Positions 17,825-25,744 of a stretch of 64,000 nucleotides of DNA are shown here, in pieces. The notes under the pieces were generated by a model. That model was not told the DNA's origin and made no database searches. It saw only the letters and a list, made by a program, of their open reading frames with translations. This DNA comes from Microlunatus elymi (lineage in GTDB: Bacteria; Actinomycetota; Actinomycetes; Propionibacteriales; Propionibacteriaceae): contig NZ_CP041692.1 of the NCBI RefSeq assembly GCF_007362775.1, forward strand, positions 744,001-808,000, read 5' to 3'. Position 1 is the first letter of the stretch, and the number at the start of each line of letters is the position of its first letter. The position numbers were made by a program, and so were the translations under genes.

Positions 17825-18110
17825 ACCGAATCGGCTTGCGAGCGGCAGCGAAGAACCCTATCTTTGCCGGAACGCGTTGACGGAGACGAGTAGTTCGAGA
17901 TCACGCAGGCCGAGAGAGCCGCCGGCAGCTGGGAAGGCGGACCTGCGCCCCGGACGAAGACACTCCTGAGCGGCGGGGAGGAAATGCCCCGACCGGCTGG
18001 CATCCGGTGATCACTGTCGTACGAGGCCGTCCGGCTCGATGACGTACCGGTCGGTGAAAGTGCGGTGGCACAGCGAGTTTCCCCTTATCGCCCGCACTCC
18101 GAAGGGATCA
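17825..18110 (+). promoter_or_regulatory. T-box riboswitch leader of the AspRS gene
   Basis: Recognised by its ordered landmarks: GTTGACGGAGACGAGTAG (17876-17893), an AGAGAG element at 17913-17918 followed by a GCCGGCAGCTGGGAAGG segment, GAAGACACTCCTGAGC (17956-17971) and the T-box GTGCGGTGGCACAGCG (18060-18075). The GTGGCA bulge would read a tRNA acceptor ending GCCA, which fits tRNA-Asn or tRNA-Asp. AGTGCGG (18059-18065) can pair with CCGCACT (18092-18098) as antiterminator or antisequestor. By alignment with short actinobacterial T-boxes the specifier may be AAC (17871-17873), which is tentative. Uncharged tRNA should raise synthetase expression. Confidence 0.85.
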
Positions 18111-18133
18111 GTTGATGTCCCGAGGAGGGCACG

Positions 18134-19414
18134 ATGATCCACCACCCAGTAAGTCGCGTGCTGGCGGCCGAGTTGCCGCAGCATGTCGGAGAGGCCGTCG
18201 AGATCGACGGTTGGCTGCATCGCTTCCGCGAGTTGAAGTCAGTCAGTTTCATGATCATCCGCGATCGCAGCGGATTGTCCCAGGTCGTGATCACCGGAGG
18301 GTATGAAGCCCCGCCGGAGGAGTCCGTGCTGCGCATCCGCGGTGTGGTCACCGCGAACGGCCAGGCACCCGGCGGCGTCGAGATCACCGATCCGACGATC
18401 GAGGTCTTGTCGCGGGCCGAGCAGCTGCCGCCGTTCGATCTCTACCGGCCCCAGGTGCCGGGCAACCTGCCCACAGTTCTTGATCATGCTCAGGTGACGT
18501 TGCGGCATCCGCGGCTGCGAGCCCAGCAGACGTTGGCCGCGGCGTCGATCGGCGGCTTCCGCAGCACCCTTGATGATCATGGATTCACCGAGATCCACAC
18601 ACCGAAGGTGGTGGAGTCGGCCACCGAGTCGGGCGCGAACGTGTTCGAGCTGGACTGGTTCGGACGACGCGCCTTCCTGGCCCAATCGCCGCAGTTCTAC
18701 AAGCAGATCATGGTCGGCGTCTTCGAGCGGGTGTACGAGACCGGTCCGGTCTTCCGGGCCGAACCGCACGACACCGCCCGGCATCTGGCGCAGTACACCA
18801 GCCTGGACGCCGAGTTCGGTTTCATTAGGGATCATCAAGACGTGATGATCATGGTCCGCGAGGTGATCGCCGGCATGATCCAATCGGTTCGCACGCGGGC
18901 GACGATGGAGCTGCAACTGTTGGACGTCGAGCTACCGAAGGTGCCCGAGGAGATCCCGCAGCTGCACTTTGCCGACGCCATGCGCCGACTCGGCAAGGAC
19001 GATGTTGATCTTGCTCCGGCCGACGAACGGGCGCTGAGTGCCTGGGCGGTGGAGGAGTACGGCAGCGAGTTCCTCTTCGTCACCGGTTATCCGATGGCGA
19101 AGCGGCCGTTCTACACCCAGCCGGAGCCGGGAAATCCCTCGTACAGCAACAGTTTCGACCTGTTGTTCCGCGGGTTGGAGTTGATCACCGGCGGTCAGCG
19201 ACTGCATCGGCACGGCGATTACCTGGCCGCGCTGGCCGAACGGGGTGAGCCGATCCAGCCGTACGCGAGCTATCTGGACACGTTCGCGTACGGGATGCCT
19301 CCGCACGGTGGCTTCGCCCTCGGCCTGGAACGCTGGGTGGCCCGCCTGGCCGGCGTCGACAACGTCCGGCTGACCACGCTCTTCCCCCGCGACCTGCACC
19401 GCCTGTCTCCGTAG
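18134..19414 (+). CDS. aspS: Archaeal-type (probably non-discriminating) aspartyl-tRNA synthetase
   Basis: 426 residues from ATG 18134 with GAGGAGG 6 bases upstream. An OB-fold anticodon domain (HVGEAVEIDGWLHRFRELKSV) is followed by the class II core: motif 1 near GFTEIHTPKVVESATESGAN, motif 2 RAEPHDTARHLAQYTSLDAEF, motif 3 GFALGLERWVARL. The AspRS signature SPQFYKQ is present, where AsnRS differs. There is no bacterial GAD insertion, so it is the short archaeal/eukaryotic type, which in bacteria often charges both tRNA-Asp and tRNA-Asn for later GatCAB amidation. The T-box upstream supports a tRNA-responsive second AspRS. Confidence 0.9.
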   Translation: MIHHPVSRVLAAELPQHVGEAVEIDGWLHRFRELKSVSFMIIRDRSGLSQVVITGGYEAPPEESVLRIRGVVTANGQAPGGVEITDPTIEVLSRAEQLPPFDLYRPQVPGNLPTVLDHAQVTLRHPRLRAQQTLAAASIGGFRSTLDDHGFTEIHTPKVVESATESGANVFELDWFGRRAFLAQSPQFYKQIMVGVFERVYETGPVFRAEPHDTARHLAQYTSLDAEFGFIRDHQDVMIMVREVIAGMIQSVRTRATMELQLLDVELPKVPEEIPQLHFADAMRRLGKDDVDLAPADERALSAWAVEEYGSEFLFVTGYPMAKRPFYTQPEPGNPSYSNSFDLLFRGLELITGGQRLHRHGDYLAALAERGEPIQPYASYLDTFAYGMPPHGGFALGLERWVARLAGVDNVRLTTLFPRDLHRLSP

Positions 19415-19433
19415 CAGTTGTCGAGCACGACGT

Positions 19434-19479
19434 GATCGGGTGAGACTCGCACCGTCGTCGGTACGAATTTCACCCGATC
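19434..19479. repeat. Palindrome family C, copy 1
   Basis: A 46-base element begins GATCGGGTGA and ends TCACCCGATC, 10-base perfect complementary ends with further inner pairing (CACCG / CGGT). It differs from the copy at 20563-20608 at three positions and has the same orientation. It contains part of the stop codon of the adjacent nuclease-like gene and lies between convergent aspS and that gene. Confidence 0.9.
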
Positions 19480-20458
19480 AGGGTCTGGAGCAGTTGGGGC
19501 AGGGCGTGACCATTCCGGCCCAGCCGCCCCGGACCAGCATTTCTGCTACCTGCCATGCGATAGCGCATGGCTCCGTGTCGACATCGACACGGCCGTAGCG
19601 CAGCGTGACCTCACCTTCCAGCAGTGCGGCGTTGTCCCGGCGGAAGTCTCGGAAACGGTCTTCGCCGATGTGCCCGGTTTCACCGTCCAGTTCGACAAGT
19701 AGGTGGTACTTCTCGTATCGCACGTCCCGGTAGATCCGTCCTCCAGCCAATCGAGCGCCGACCTGCCGGCGGCCGCGCGGCAGCCCATGTGCTCGTTCGA
19801 CATTTCTCAGATAGGCCAGCTCCAGCACGGACTGCGCTCCGCCGGCCACCTCGGAAATGATCTTCTCCACCAGACGGCGCCCGGCGAATCGTGAGCGCGC
19901 CGAGAGCGCCCGCTTCAGCCGCTTCGGTGTGGTCAGTTTTCGCTGTACCGCATCGGAGATCCAGCCATCAATTTTGCGTCCTCGACCGTCGATACCATCG
20001 CCTAGATCGCGAACGCTTTGCTCGCACAGATCGAGCACGGTGTCGTCGATCGAGGTCCGGGGCAGCGCGCCAACCGATCGACTGCGCACGCCCGCTCGCT
20101 CCCGCCGGAACAGCCACGGGGATACGGATTCCCGCTGGATTCGATGTGGCGTCAGCACCAGGATCGTCTTGGGTGGCTGGTCGGTGAGCTTGTGCAGGTA
20201 GGCCGCAGCCAACCCGCCGAGCCTGGCGTCGTCGCCGCCCCAGAGCGCTCCGGCCCACGCCAGGCTCAGCCACTCGACCGGTCCCGCTCTGGACAAGAGG
20301 AGTCCCGGTCCGAGACGCTGCCAGTGCTCTTGCTCGACCAGCCGTTGCTGAGACCGTGGGCCCAAGCCGAATGCGGTCGCTTGTTCCCTGGTGACGACGC
20401 CGGACTGGTGCTCGATCAACCGGCGCAGCTCGGGTGACGGATCGAAACGGCGGTACAC
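19478..20458 (-). CDS. AbiEi-type winged helix plus DUF559 nuclease-like protein
   Basis: 326 residues. The N-terminal segment (about 15-55, HQSGVVTREQATAFGLGPRS) is an AbiEi-antitoxin-like winged helix. The C-terminal 110 residues resemble DUF559, a Vsr/restriction-endonuclease-like fold, with the core E-L-D-G-E-T-G-H-I-G and an R-x-N-A-A-L helix; the ELDGE acidic residues are candidate metal ligands. Such proteins are common as orphan genes in actinobacterial genomes, with no proven role. No toxin partner is adjacent. It is precisely bracketed by two palindromic direct repeats. Confidence 0.85.
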   Translation of the reverse strand: MYRRFDPSPELRRLIEHQSGVVTREQATAFGLGPRSQQRLVEQEHWQRLGPGLLLSRAGPVEWLSLAWAGALWGGDDARLGGLAAAYLHKLTDQPPKTILVLTPHRIQRESVSPWLFRRERAGVRSRSVGALPRTSIDDTVLDLCEQSVRDLGDGIDGRGRKIDGWISDAVQRKLTTPKRLKRALSARSRFAGRRLVEKIISEVAGGAQSVLELAYLRNVERAHGLPRGRRQVGARLAGGRIYRDVRYEKYHLLVELDGETGHIGEDRFRDFRRDNAALLEGEVTLRYGRVDVDTEPCAIAWQVAEMLVRGGWAGMVTPCPNCSRP

Positions 20459-20562
20459 CTGGTGGACTCTGACAAACCGATCGACCCCAGTGAGGGCGTT
20501 CGGCGAATCTGTGGACGACCCTTCGATGTACGTGCTGGGCTGTGGACAACTCCTGCGATGCC

Positions 20563-20608
20563 GATCGGGTGAGATTCACACCGTCGGCGGTACGAATTTC
20601 ACCCGATC
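20563..20608. repeat. Palindrome family C, copy 2
   Basis: Same 46-base element and orientation as 19434-19479, with three substitutions. It lies about 105 bases upstream of the start of the AbiEi/DUF559 gene and 21 bases past the stop of the alpha/beta hydrolase gene. The two copies thus frame a single gene of 981 bases. Confidence 0.9.
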
Positions 20609-20628
20609 AGTGGCGAACTCCGCCGGGG

Positions 20629-21372
20629 TCAGAGCCAGCCGATGCCGGTGAGCCAGCGGCCACAGAGCTGCTGCCACTGGGCGACCAGCGGTTCCTCCTC
20701 GTCGGCGAGGCCGAGGCCGTGGCGGCCGTGCCGGAAGACGTGCGCCTCGAACGGGACACCGGCCACCGCCAGCGCGGTCATCAACTCCAGCGAGTGCAGT
20801 GCCGGGACGCCTTCGTCGTCGCTGGTGGTCCAGATGAACGACGGCGGGAAGTCCTCGGTCACCCGGGTGCTGGGGGACAGGTCGGCCAGCAGTTCGGCGC
20901 TCGGGTCGTGCAGCAGGTTGCGGGCAGAACCGACGTGCAGATTGGGAATCCGGCCGCTCAGCGTTTCCCGCAGATCGGTCACCGGGTAACAGAGGATCGC
21001 GGCGTCCGGCCGACCGGCGAAGGTGTACGACTCGGCGCCCATCACGTCGGCGCTGTCGCCGGCCAGCATGGCGGCGAGATGCCCGCCGGCAGAGAATCCG
21101 AGCACTCCGAGCCGATCGGCCGCGACCCGCACCCCGGCGCGGCCGGACCGCAGCTCGCGCATCGCTTGCCGGCCGTCGTGCAACGCACCCGGATGCGCGC
21201 CGTCGCCGATGGTGTAGCGCAGCACCGCCGCGTGCAGACCGAGCGTGTTCAGCCAACGCGCGACCGGTTCGCCTTCATGATCGGCGAGATGGGCGTATCC
21301 GCCGCCCGGCAGCACCATCACCGTCGGGCGCGCAGAATCGTCGATCGGGTACGTGGTCAGGTCCAGCGCCAT
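20629..21372 (-). CDS. Alpha/beta hydrolase (BD-FAE/esterase-like)
   Basis: 247 residues. The oxyanion-hole segment VMVLPGGGYAHLADHEG and the nucleophile elbow GFSAGGH (Ser near residue 95) are clear. A late Asp (TTSDDEGVPALHS) and His (FRHGRHGLGL) complete the triad. The pattern matches acetyl-xylan-esterase-like or BD-FAE carboxylesterases acting on small esters. The last residues are GIGWL, ending close to a family C palindrome. The substrate is unknown. Confidence 0.9.
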   Translation of the reverse strand: MALDLTTYPIDDSARPTVMVLPGGGYAHLADHEGEPVARWLNTLGLHAAVLRYTIGDGAHPGALHDGRQAMRELRSGRAGVRVAADRLGVLGFSAGGHLAAMLAGDSADVMGAESYTFAGRPDAAILCYPVTDLRETLSGRIPNLHVGSARNLLHDPSAELLADLSPSTRVTEDFPPSFIWTTSDDEGVPALHSLELMTALAVAGVPFEAHVFRHGRHGLGLADEEEPLVAQWQQLCGRWLTGIGWL

Positions 21373-21442
21373 GGCCGAATCTTGGCAGGTCGCCGGCCGA
21401 TCCCGTCAGCCGAGGTCGGATTTCATGATCATTCCGGTGGGG

Positions 21443-22303
21443 TCACAGCACGATGTACTGCTTGCGGTCGAGCAACTCTCGCACGGCATCGAGGTGTCCC
21501 GCATGGGTTGCGGTCTCGACGATGACGTGCAGCAGCACCGCCCGCAGGTTCGGGAAGGAGAGTCCGGCCTCGGCCCACCAATCCTCCGGCTGAGCCGGCG
21601 GAGCATCAAGATCGAGCCCCGCGATGTAGGCGTCCGACCGGTCGATCGCGGCCCGGTAGTCGGCGATCACCGATTCCGCCGGCACTGCGTCAGGAACCTG
21701 CCAGTCGGCGTTGTCCCCTTCGGGCCAGAAATCCAGCGGCTTGCCCGCCATCACGACCTCGAACCAGTACCGCTCGTCGGACAGGGTCAGGTGTTGCACC
21801 AGACCGACACAACTCCAACCCGACGGCAGGACGGGGCGGCGCAACTGTTCCTCACTCAGCCCGGCGAGTTGATCAAGGATGTGCCGACGCTGCCCGGCCA
21901 GGCGTTGCAGCAGCAGATCGCGTTCCGCGGGAGCTTCAGGCATCGATTCCCCCGGCGCCCGCTCGACCATGCCGCCGGAGTGGATCGGTCGGATCTCCAC
22001 ACCACCGCCGGCCTTGAGCGCGGGATTGGTACGAGCGATCGCAACCGCTGCGTCCAGATCCGGTGCCTCGATGATGTAGAAGCCGGCGACGATGTCGGCA
22101 GCGTCGACGAACGGTCCGGCAGTCACGCCGGCACCGCGGACCGACGTCGCCATATTCCGCGGCGTGAACGCCCACGCACCGACCATCGCGTTCGCGGCGG
22201 TCACCTCGTCGGCATGCTCATCGCACTCTGCGATGTCATCGCTCGACGCATCCGGGGCGTGAGCCGAATCGCCGACATAGATCAATACTCCGAACTGGGC
22301 CAC
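21443..22303 (-). CDS. YCII-related domain fused to DinB-like domain
   Basis: 286 residues from GTG 22303, where AAAGG lies 8 bases upstream; the longer frame has no support. The first 100 residues are YCII-like (VAQFGVLIYVGDS through FYIIEAPDLDAAVAIARTNP, then IEIRPI-type end). Residues 125-286 are DinB-like with HILDQLAGLSEEQL, SCVGLVQHLTLSDERYW and HVIVETATHAGHLDAVRE, whose His residues would bind a metal. DinB-like proteins include thiol-dependent transferases. This two-domain fusion is known among actinobacteria, but the reaction is unclear. Confidence 0.85.
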   Translation of the reverse strand: MAQFGVLIYVGDSAHAPDASSDDIAECDEHADEVTAANAMVGAWAFTPRNMATSVRGAGVTAGPFVDAADIVAGFYIIEAPDLDAAVAIARTNPALKAGGGVEIRPIHSGGMVERAPGESMPEAPAERDLLLQRLAGQRRHILDQLAGLSEEQLRRPVLPSGWSCVGLVQHLTLSDERYWFEVVMAGKPLDFWPEGDNADWQVPDAVPAESVIADYRAAIDRSDAYIAGLDLDAPPAQPEDWWAEAGLSFPNLRAVLLHVIVETATHAGHLDAVRELLDRKQYIVL

Positions 22304-22479
22304 GATCAGCCTTTCTGGTTGATTCCAATGTTTCTCTTCATCCCTGAGACGGAGCAGCCGGCCCGATCTCGACATGTCCGGGACCGGAATCCTAGAGAAC
22401 CGCAAGACTCGAGCCGTCATCGCCCGACCAGACCCCGGCCGACGGTCGACTGTCGGTGCCCGGATCTAACGTGTCGGGC

Positions 22480-23253
22480 ATGACCCGGTACATCGATGAG
22501 GACCTGCACGATGCCGAGTTTCGTGAGTGCGACCTGACCGGGGCACGGCTGATCGGCGTGGTGATGCAGGACGCGGTGATCGACGGGCTCGTCACCAACC
22601 TGGTGGTGAACGGCGTCGAGGTCACCGCGTACGTCGAGGCGGAGCTCGACCGCCGACATCCGGTCCGGGTGCTGATCCGCTCCCAGGACGCCGCCGATCT
22701 CCGCGAGGCTGCCGGCCGCCTGCACGCCGCCTGGGACGCCACGATCGACCGGATTCGCGGGCGGCCCGGCATGGAACGACGCAGCGTGAACGACGAGCGG
22801 TCGGCCCTGCAGACCCTGCGTCATCTGGTCTTCGTGCACGACTCGTGGTTCCGCCGCTGCTGCCTGGGGTCGACGGAACTGTTCACCCCGTTCGGCATCG
22901 GACCCGACGTCGAGCCCTACCGTGCGGCGAACGGGCTCGACCCGAGTCTGGACGAGGTTGTCCGTGTGCGTCAGGCACAGGCCGTCGAGCTTGAGGCTTG
23001 GCTGGACAAGATCACCGCTGAGCAACTCGCGGCCCGCGCGCCAGTGCCCGATGACGACGTGTGGCCGCCGTACGCCCGCGGCCGCTCGGTGTGGCAGTGT
23101 CTCGGTACGGTGCTCACCGAGACCTTCGAGCACCACCGCTTCTGCGTCCGCGACCTCGACCTGATCGAGTCACAGGACGCGCACACAGGCATGATCAAGT
23201 TTGGGACGAAGTCGCAGGTTCAAATCCTGAGAGCGGGGGATGAGTCGCAATGA
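22480..23253 (+). CDS. DinB family protein with pentapeptide-like N-terminus and altered C-terminus
   Basis: 257 residues from ATG 22480. Residues 5-45 have pentapeptide-like spacing (DAEFRECDLTGARLIGVVMQDAVIDG). The rest is DinB-like, with LRHLVFVHDSWFRR and GTVLTETFEHHRFCVRDLD supplying candidate metal His residues. The last 22 residues or so are encoded by DNA matching the tRNA-Pro T-arm in reverse orientation (23199-23231), so the native C-terminus has probably been replaced. Whether the tail matters for function is unknown. Confidence 0.8.
   Translation: MTRYIDEDLHDAEFRECDLTGARLIGVVMQDAVIDGLVTNLVVNGVEVTAYVEAELDRRHPVRVLIRSQDAADLREAAGRLHAAWDATIDRIRGRPGMERRSVNDERSALQTLRHLVFVHDSWFRRCCLGSTELFTPFGIGPDVEPYRAANGLDPSLDEVVRVRQAQAVELEAWLDKITAEQLAARAPVPDDDVWPPYARGRSVWQCLGTVLTETFEHHRFCVRDLDLIESQDAHTGMIKFGTKSQVQILRAGDESQ
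23199..23231 (-). repeat. Inverted att-like tRNA-Pro fragment
   Basis: On the minus strand this reads AGGATTTGAACCTGCGACTT..., matching the 44-base att core at 24496-24539 except for a 3-base deletion and one substitution. It continues through AACTTGATC, which at 24540 is already element DNA. It therefore looks like an att junction remnant in the opposite orientation to the intact att sites. It lies inside the end of the dinB-like gene. Confidence 0.75.
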
Positions 23254-23510
23254 TCGCAGGTCGCGCGGGTTGGTCCGCTGAGTCAGCAGTACGACGATCT
23301 GCCGTTGAGCACGACGGATGCTCGGTGATCGCGCTGGCCGACCGACTTGGCATTATCGAGGTGGCGACTTATCGAGGTGGCGACGCTGGATCGGCGGCAC
23401 GTCAACGCTGTTCGACCACGCCACGTCGGTGCACTAACCGCATTTGTCGGAGCGACTCTGAGTCTCGACCGAGACCGGCGGCAGAACGTCCCGATGACGG
23501 GGAGCTGAAA

Positions 23511-24065
23511 TTACTGCCACGTGCTGTGTTGTTGGAAGGCCGACTCTGATCGACTCAGCCGATCGCGCCAGTCCTGGCAGCTGGCCGTAATGCCGAACTG
23601 TTCGATCATCGTGCGGATGAACTTTTCTAGGGACACACGTCCTGACGGGATGTGAGCGCGCTCTATAAACACCCCGGAGTCGGACAGCGCTACGGCGCCG
23701 AAATGGTAGTGAGGCTCTTCGAAGTCGCTGACCTTCGACGACGGATGCCAGTGGGCGGTGAAAAGCTCACCCTTGCCGTCAAGCGCCAACGCGTACATGT
23801 AACCAACCGTTGTTACACGGAACCGTTCGCGTCAAGGAGCTTCCTTGCCACCATCGACGTACCGGAAGTGCATGGTTGCTGTGAACCGTCGGCCGGATGC
23901 AAGAGCGATTCCGTTGCCCTCGTTCAACGTCCAGAGATGAACATCACTGCCGCCGGATCGCGCCTTCGGGGAGAGCGAAAAGGTCGCACCACCGATACAC
24001 GACACGGCATCCTTCAATGGATCCAGGAATGCGTCGAGTGCGGCCGACGGGTCCTTGCCAGGCAC
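23511..24065 (-). pseudogene. Broken gene, uncharacterised protein with WHWHP-like motif
   Basis: Two frames, 24065-23832 (77 residues) and 23798-23511, are in the same phase and separated only by a TGA at 23834-23832. Read through, they give one product of about 184 residues ending FQQHSTWQ. The C-terminal part contains TAHWHPSSK and EPHYHFG, resembling small actinobacterial proteins with paired W-H-x-P and P-H-x-H motifs. It sits 19 bases downstream of a small gene resembling antitoxin-type partners. A nonsense mutation is the simplest reading; stop readthrough or a sequencing error are alternatives. Confidence 0.65.
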
Positions 24066-24084
24066 GTTCTAGTAAGTAGCCCAG

Positions 24085-24279
24085 TCACCGAACGAGCGGT
24101 AGGAGCATCTCTAGCCGGGACAGTGCGGCAACGTCCCAATCGTCCGGGAATCTGCCTGAATCGTAGGCGCCGAGGAACTCCTGGGCCGAGACGCCCAGCT
24201 CTCGCTGTGACTCTCGTTCGAGGATGGCCAGGCTCGCATCTGCCGTCAGATCGACGACTGATGTCTCCATGACACTCAT
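24085..24279 (-). CDS. Small antitoxin-like protein
   Basis: 64 residues from ATG 24279, with GAGAGGA 9 bases upstream. The sequence LAILERESQRELGVSAQEFLGAYDSGRF followed by an acidic W-D segment and LSRLEMLLPLVR matches short actinobacterial proteins that precede small partner genes in toxin-antitoxin-like pairs. The partner here is the broken gene at 23511-24065. The assignment to a toxin-antitoxin system is inferred from size and arrangement. Confidence 0.6.
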   Translation of the reverse strand: MSVMETSVVDLTADASLAILERESQRELGVSAQEFLGAYDSGRFPDDWDVAALSRLEMLLPLVR

Positions 24280-24445
24280 GATGATGTTCCTCTCCCAGGA
24301 CTGACCCTCACTGTACACAGACCAGAATGCGGCAGCGGTCTGACAGTCGAATTTCGCAGGTCCGGCCGGGCGGCCATCCCGCGAGAGATGCAAACGCCCG
24401 GCCGAGCCTCGGTGGTGGCATGCATGTTGCAACGGCCAGGAACCG

Positions 24446-24489
24446 AGAAGGGCCACCGGCTGGCGTTTCCGCTGGTCAGTGGCCCTTCT
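24446..24489. terminator. Hairpin beside attL, probable ancestral tRNA-Pro terminator
   Basis: AGAAGGGCCAC (24446-24456) and GTGGCCCTTCT (24479-24489) are perfect 11-base arms. It lies just outside the duplicated 3' fragment of tRNA-Pro at 24496. Before integration this would have been directly downstream of the tRNA gene on the minus strand, so it likely terminated the tRNA transcript. Confidence 0.65.
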
Positions 24490-24495
24490 GCCGAA

Positions 24496-24539
24496 GTCGG
24501 GGTGACAGGATTTGAACCTGCGACTTCTTCGTCCCGAAC
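24496..24539. repeat. attL: 44-bp copy of the tRNA-Pro 3' region
   Basis: Identical over 44 bases to 36627-36670, which forms the anticodon-loop-to-3'-end part of the tRNA-Pro gene. This duplication is the target-site footprint of a tRNA-specific tyrosine integrase. Identity ends at 24539, where the left copy continues TTGATC and the tRNA copy continues GAAG. Confidence 0.95.
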
Positions 24540-25316
24540 TTGATCTTGGTCGTGGTGGCCCTTGCCTGGACACCGTCGCTAAGAGCGCGTGTGAGTGAGT
24601 CCGTCTGTCGATGTCGCGGTTGGAGGTAACACACTTCGTAACACGCGCTAGAACGGCGTGGTCCGTCGTGACCACAGCTGCCGCATCCCCTGATAGGTGC
24701 CGGTTGTAGGTCGGAGCGGAGTGGGTCAAGGCTGAGCGGAGCGAATCCGAAGGTTGCCTTGACGCACGGAGCGGAGGCCGGAGACTGGTCCGATCAGGGG
24801 GACGCGGCCTGGTGAGTGATCTGAGGGCGTGGCCACTTGGATCTGACCTGAGGTCGAACGCTCGGCCGCTGGTTCGCGATGGAGTGGGGCGTCGGTCGTG
24901 TGGCCGCTGTCATGGCCAGACCGTTGGGCAATCGTGGCGAGGACCGGCCCGCAGCGAGCGGAGCGAGCGAGGACACGGACCGGAGCCGCGCGCGGCGTCA
25001 GCCGCGCCTTGATCTATGAGAGGCAGATTCGGCAGAGCGCGGCCCAAGGCGGCCCAAGGCGATTGCACATCACCCGACGCATCACAGCCGCCCAGGCGAT
25101 TGCGACTTACGGCAAGTTGTTCGTCCCGGGCGCGCTTCGGCGTTGAGAGGCAAAGCCCCGACAGGTGCCCGGCATAGTTTGGTGCCCCACTGGGCAACGA
25201 CACGCAACAGTACGCAGGGTGGAGCGGCGTGCCTAGCTGGTGGGGGGCTTGACACCCTACGAACAGTCATGAGAAGCTCTGATGCTGCTACATAGCACTT
25301 CAATGAGGAGGATGCA
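24540..25316. other. Non-coding left end of the AICE
   Basis: No convincing gene is seen in these 777 bases. It holds the left arm-type repeats (24626-24644), an inverted repeat GTCAAGGC / GCCTTGAC (24725-24732 and 24756-24763), clusters of GGAGCGGAG words around 24714-24785, and a doubled CGGCCCAAGG near 25039-25060. A possible -35 TTGACA at 25249 may belong to the secreted-protein gene. Origin or transfer functions are possible but unproven. Confidence 0.5.
24626..24644 (+). promoter_or_regulatory. Left arm-type integrase/excisionase sites
   Basis: GTAACAC occurs at 24626-24632 and again at 24638-24644. The same pair with the same 12-base offset and orientation is at 36535-36541 and 36547-36553 at the other end of the element. 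Paired short repeats flanking the core site are typical arm sites for tyrosine integrases. The protein that binds them is inferred. Confidence 0.6.
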
Positions 25317-25733
25317 ATGCGCCTTACTAGGATCGCATCAACGAGTGCAGTCGTTGTCGCACTCGTTGGTGTCCCGACAGCCGCCTATGCGACTACGCTG
25401 TCACAGTCCTTTAACCCTGGGACTATTTCGATCGCCAATCCGACCCGCTTGCCGTCGTCGGAGTCGAAGGATGTCTCGCTTCCTTCGACGTCGAACGGTA
25501 AGTCAACGGCTGATGCCACTACCTGTGGTAAGGGGGGATTCAACTATCGCTTGCAGCGTGATCGTAGTGGCCTCCCGGATCAAACCATCCTTGAAGCCGA
25601 CGGGATCATGTACTGCGATGCCAAGGACACCTTTACGGGATACAAGTGGTCGGCTGCGAAGTTCCATTTCGACGTCCGTCCCTACATCGTCGGGCAACCT
25701 GGTGCATCTGCCACGGTGACAGCCTCTAACTGA
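25317..25733 (+). CDS. Secreted protein of unknown function (AICE cargo)
   Basis: 138 residues. GAGGAGGA precedes the ATG. A Sec signal peptide is evident (R-x-x-R, then STSAVVVALVGVPTAAYA, cleavage after AYA near residue 25). The mature part has only two Cys (near residues 70 and 99) that could form a disulfide, a Ser/Thr-rich front and a beta-rich back. It is followed after 11 bases by an ABC ATPase and two membrane proteins. It could be an exported peptide or a surface factor; no family is recognised. Codon use is less GC-biased than the chromosome. Confidence 0.75.
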   Translation: MRLTRIASTSAVVVALVGVPTAAYATTLSQSFNPGTISIANPTRLPSSESKDVSLPSTSNGKSTADATTCGKGGFNYRLQRDRSGLPDQTILEADGIMYCDAKDTFTGYKWSAAKFHFDVRPYIVGQPGASATVTASN

Positions 25734-25744
25734 GGAGCAGGGTT

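Noticed and set aside
17680-18220. Minus-strand open frames over the aspS leader
   Set aside because: They lie antisense to the T-box and copA end and have no protein-like pattern.
23250-23549. Plus-strand open frame of 99 codons
   Set aside because: No recognisable domain or ribosome site, and it partly overlaps the end of the broken minus-strand gene.
24497-24545. A second full tRNA-Pro gene at attL
   Set aside because: Only the 3' part is present; the 5' half and acceptor partner are missing, so it is the att fragment.
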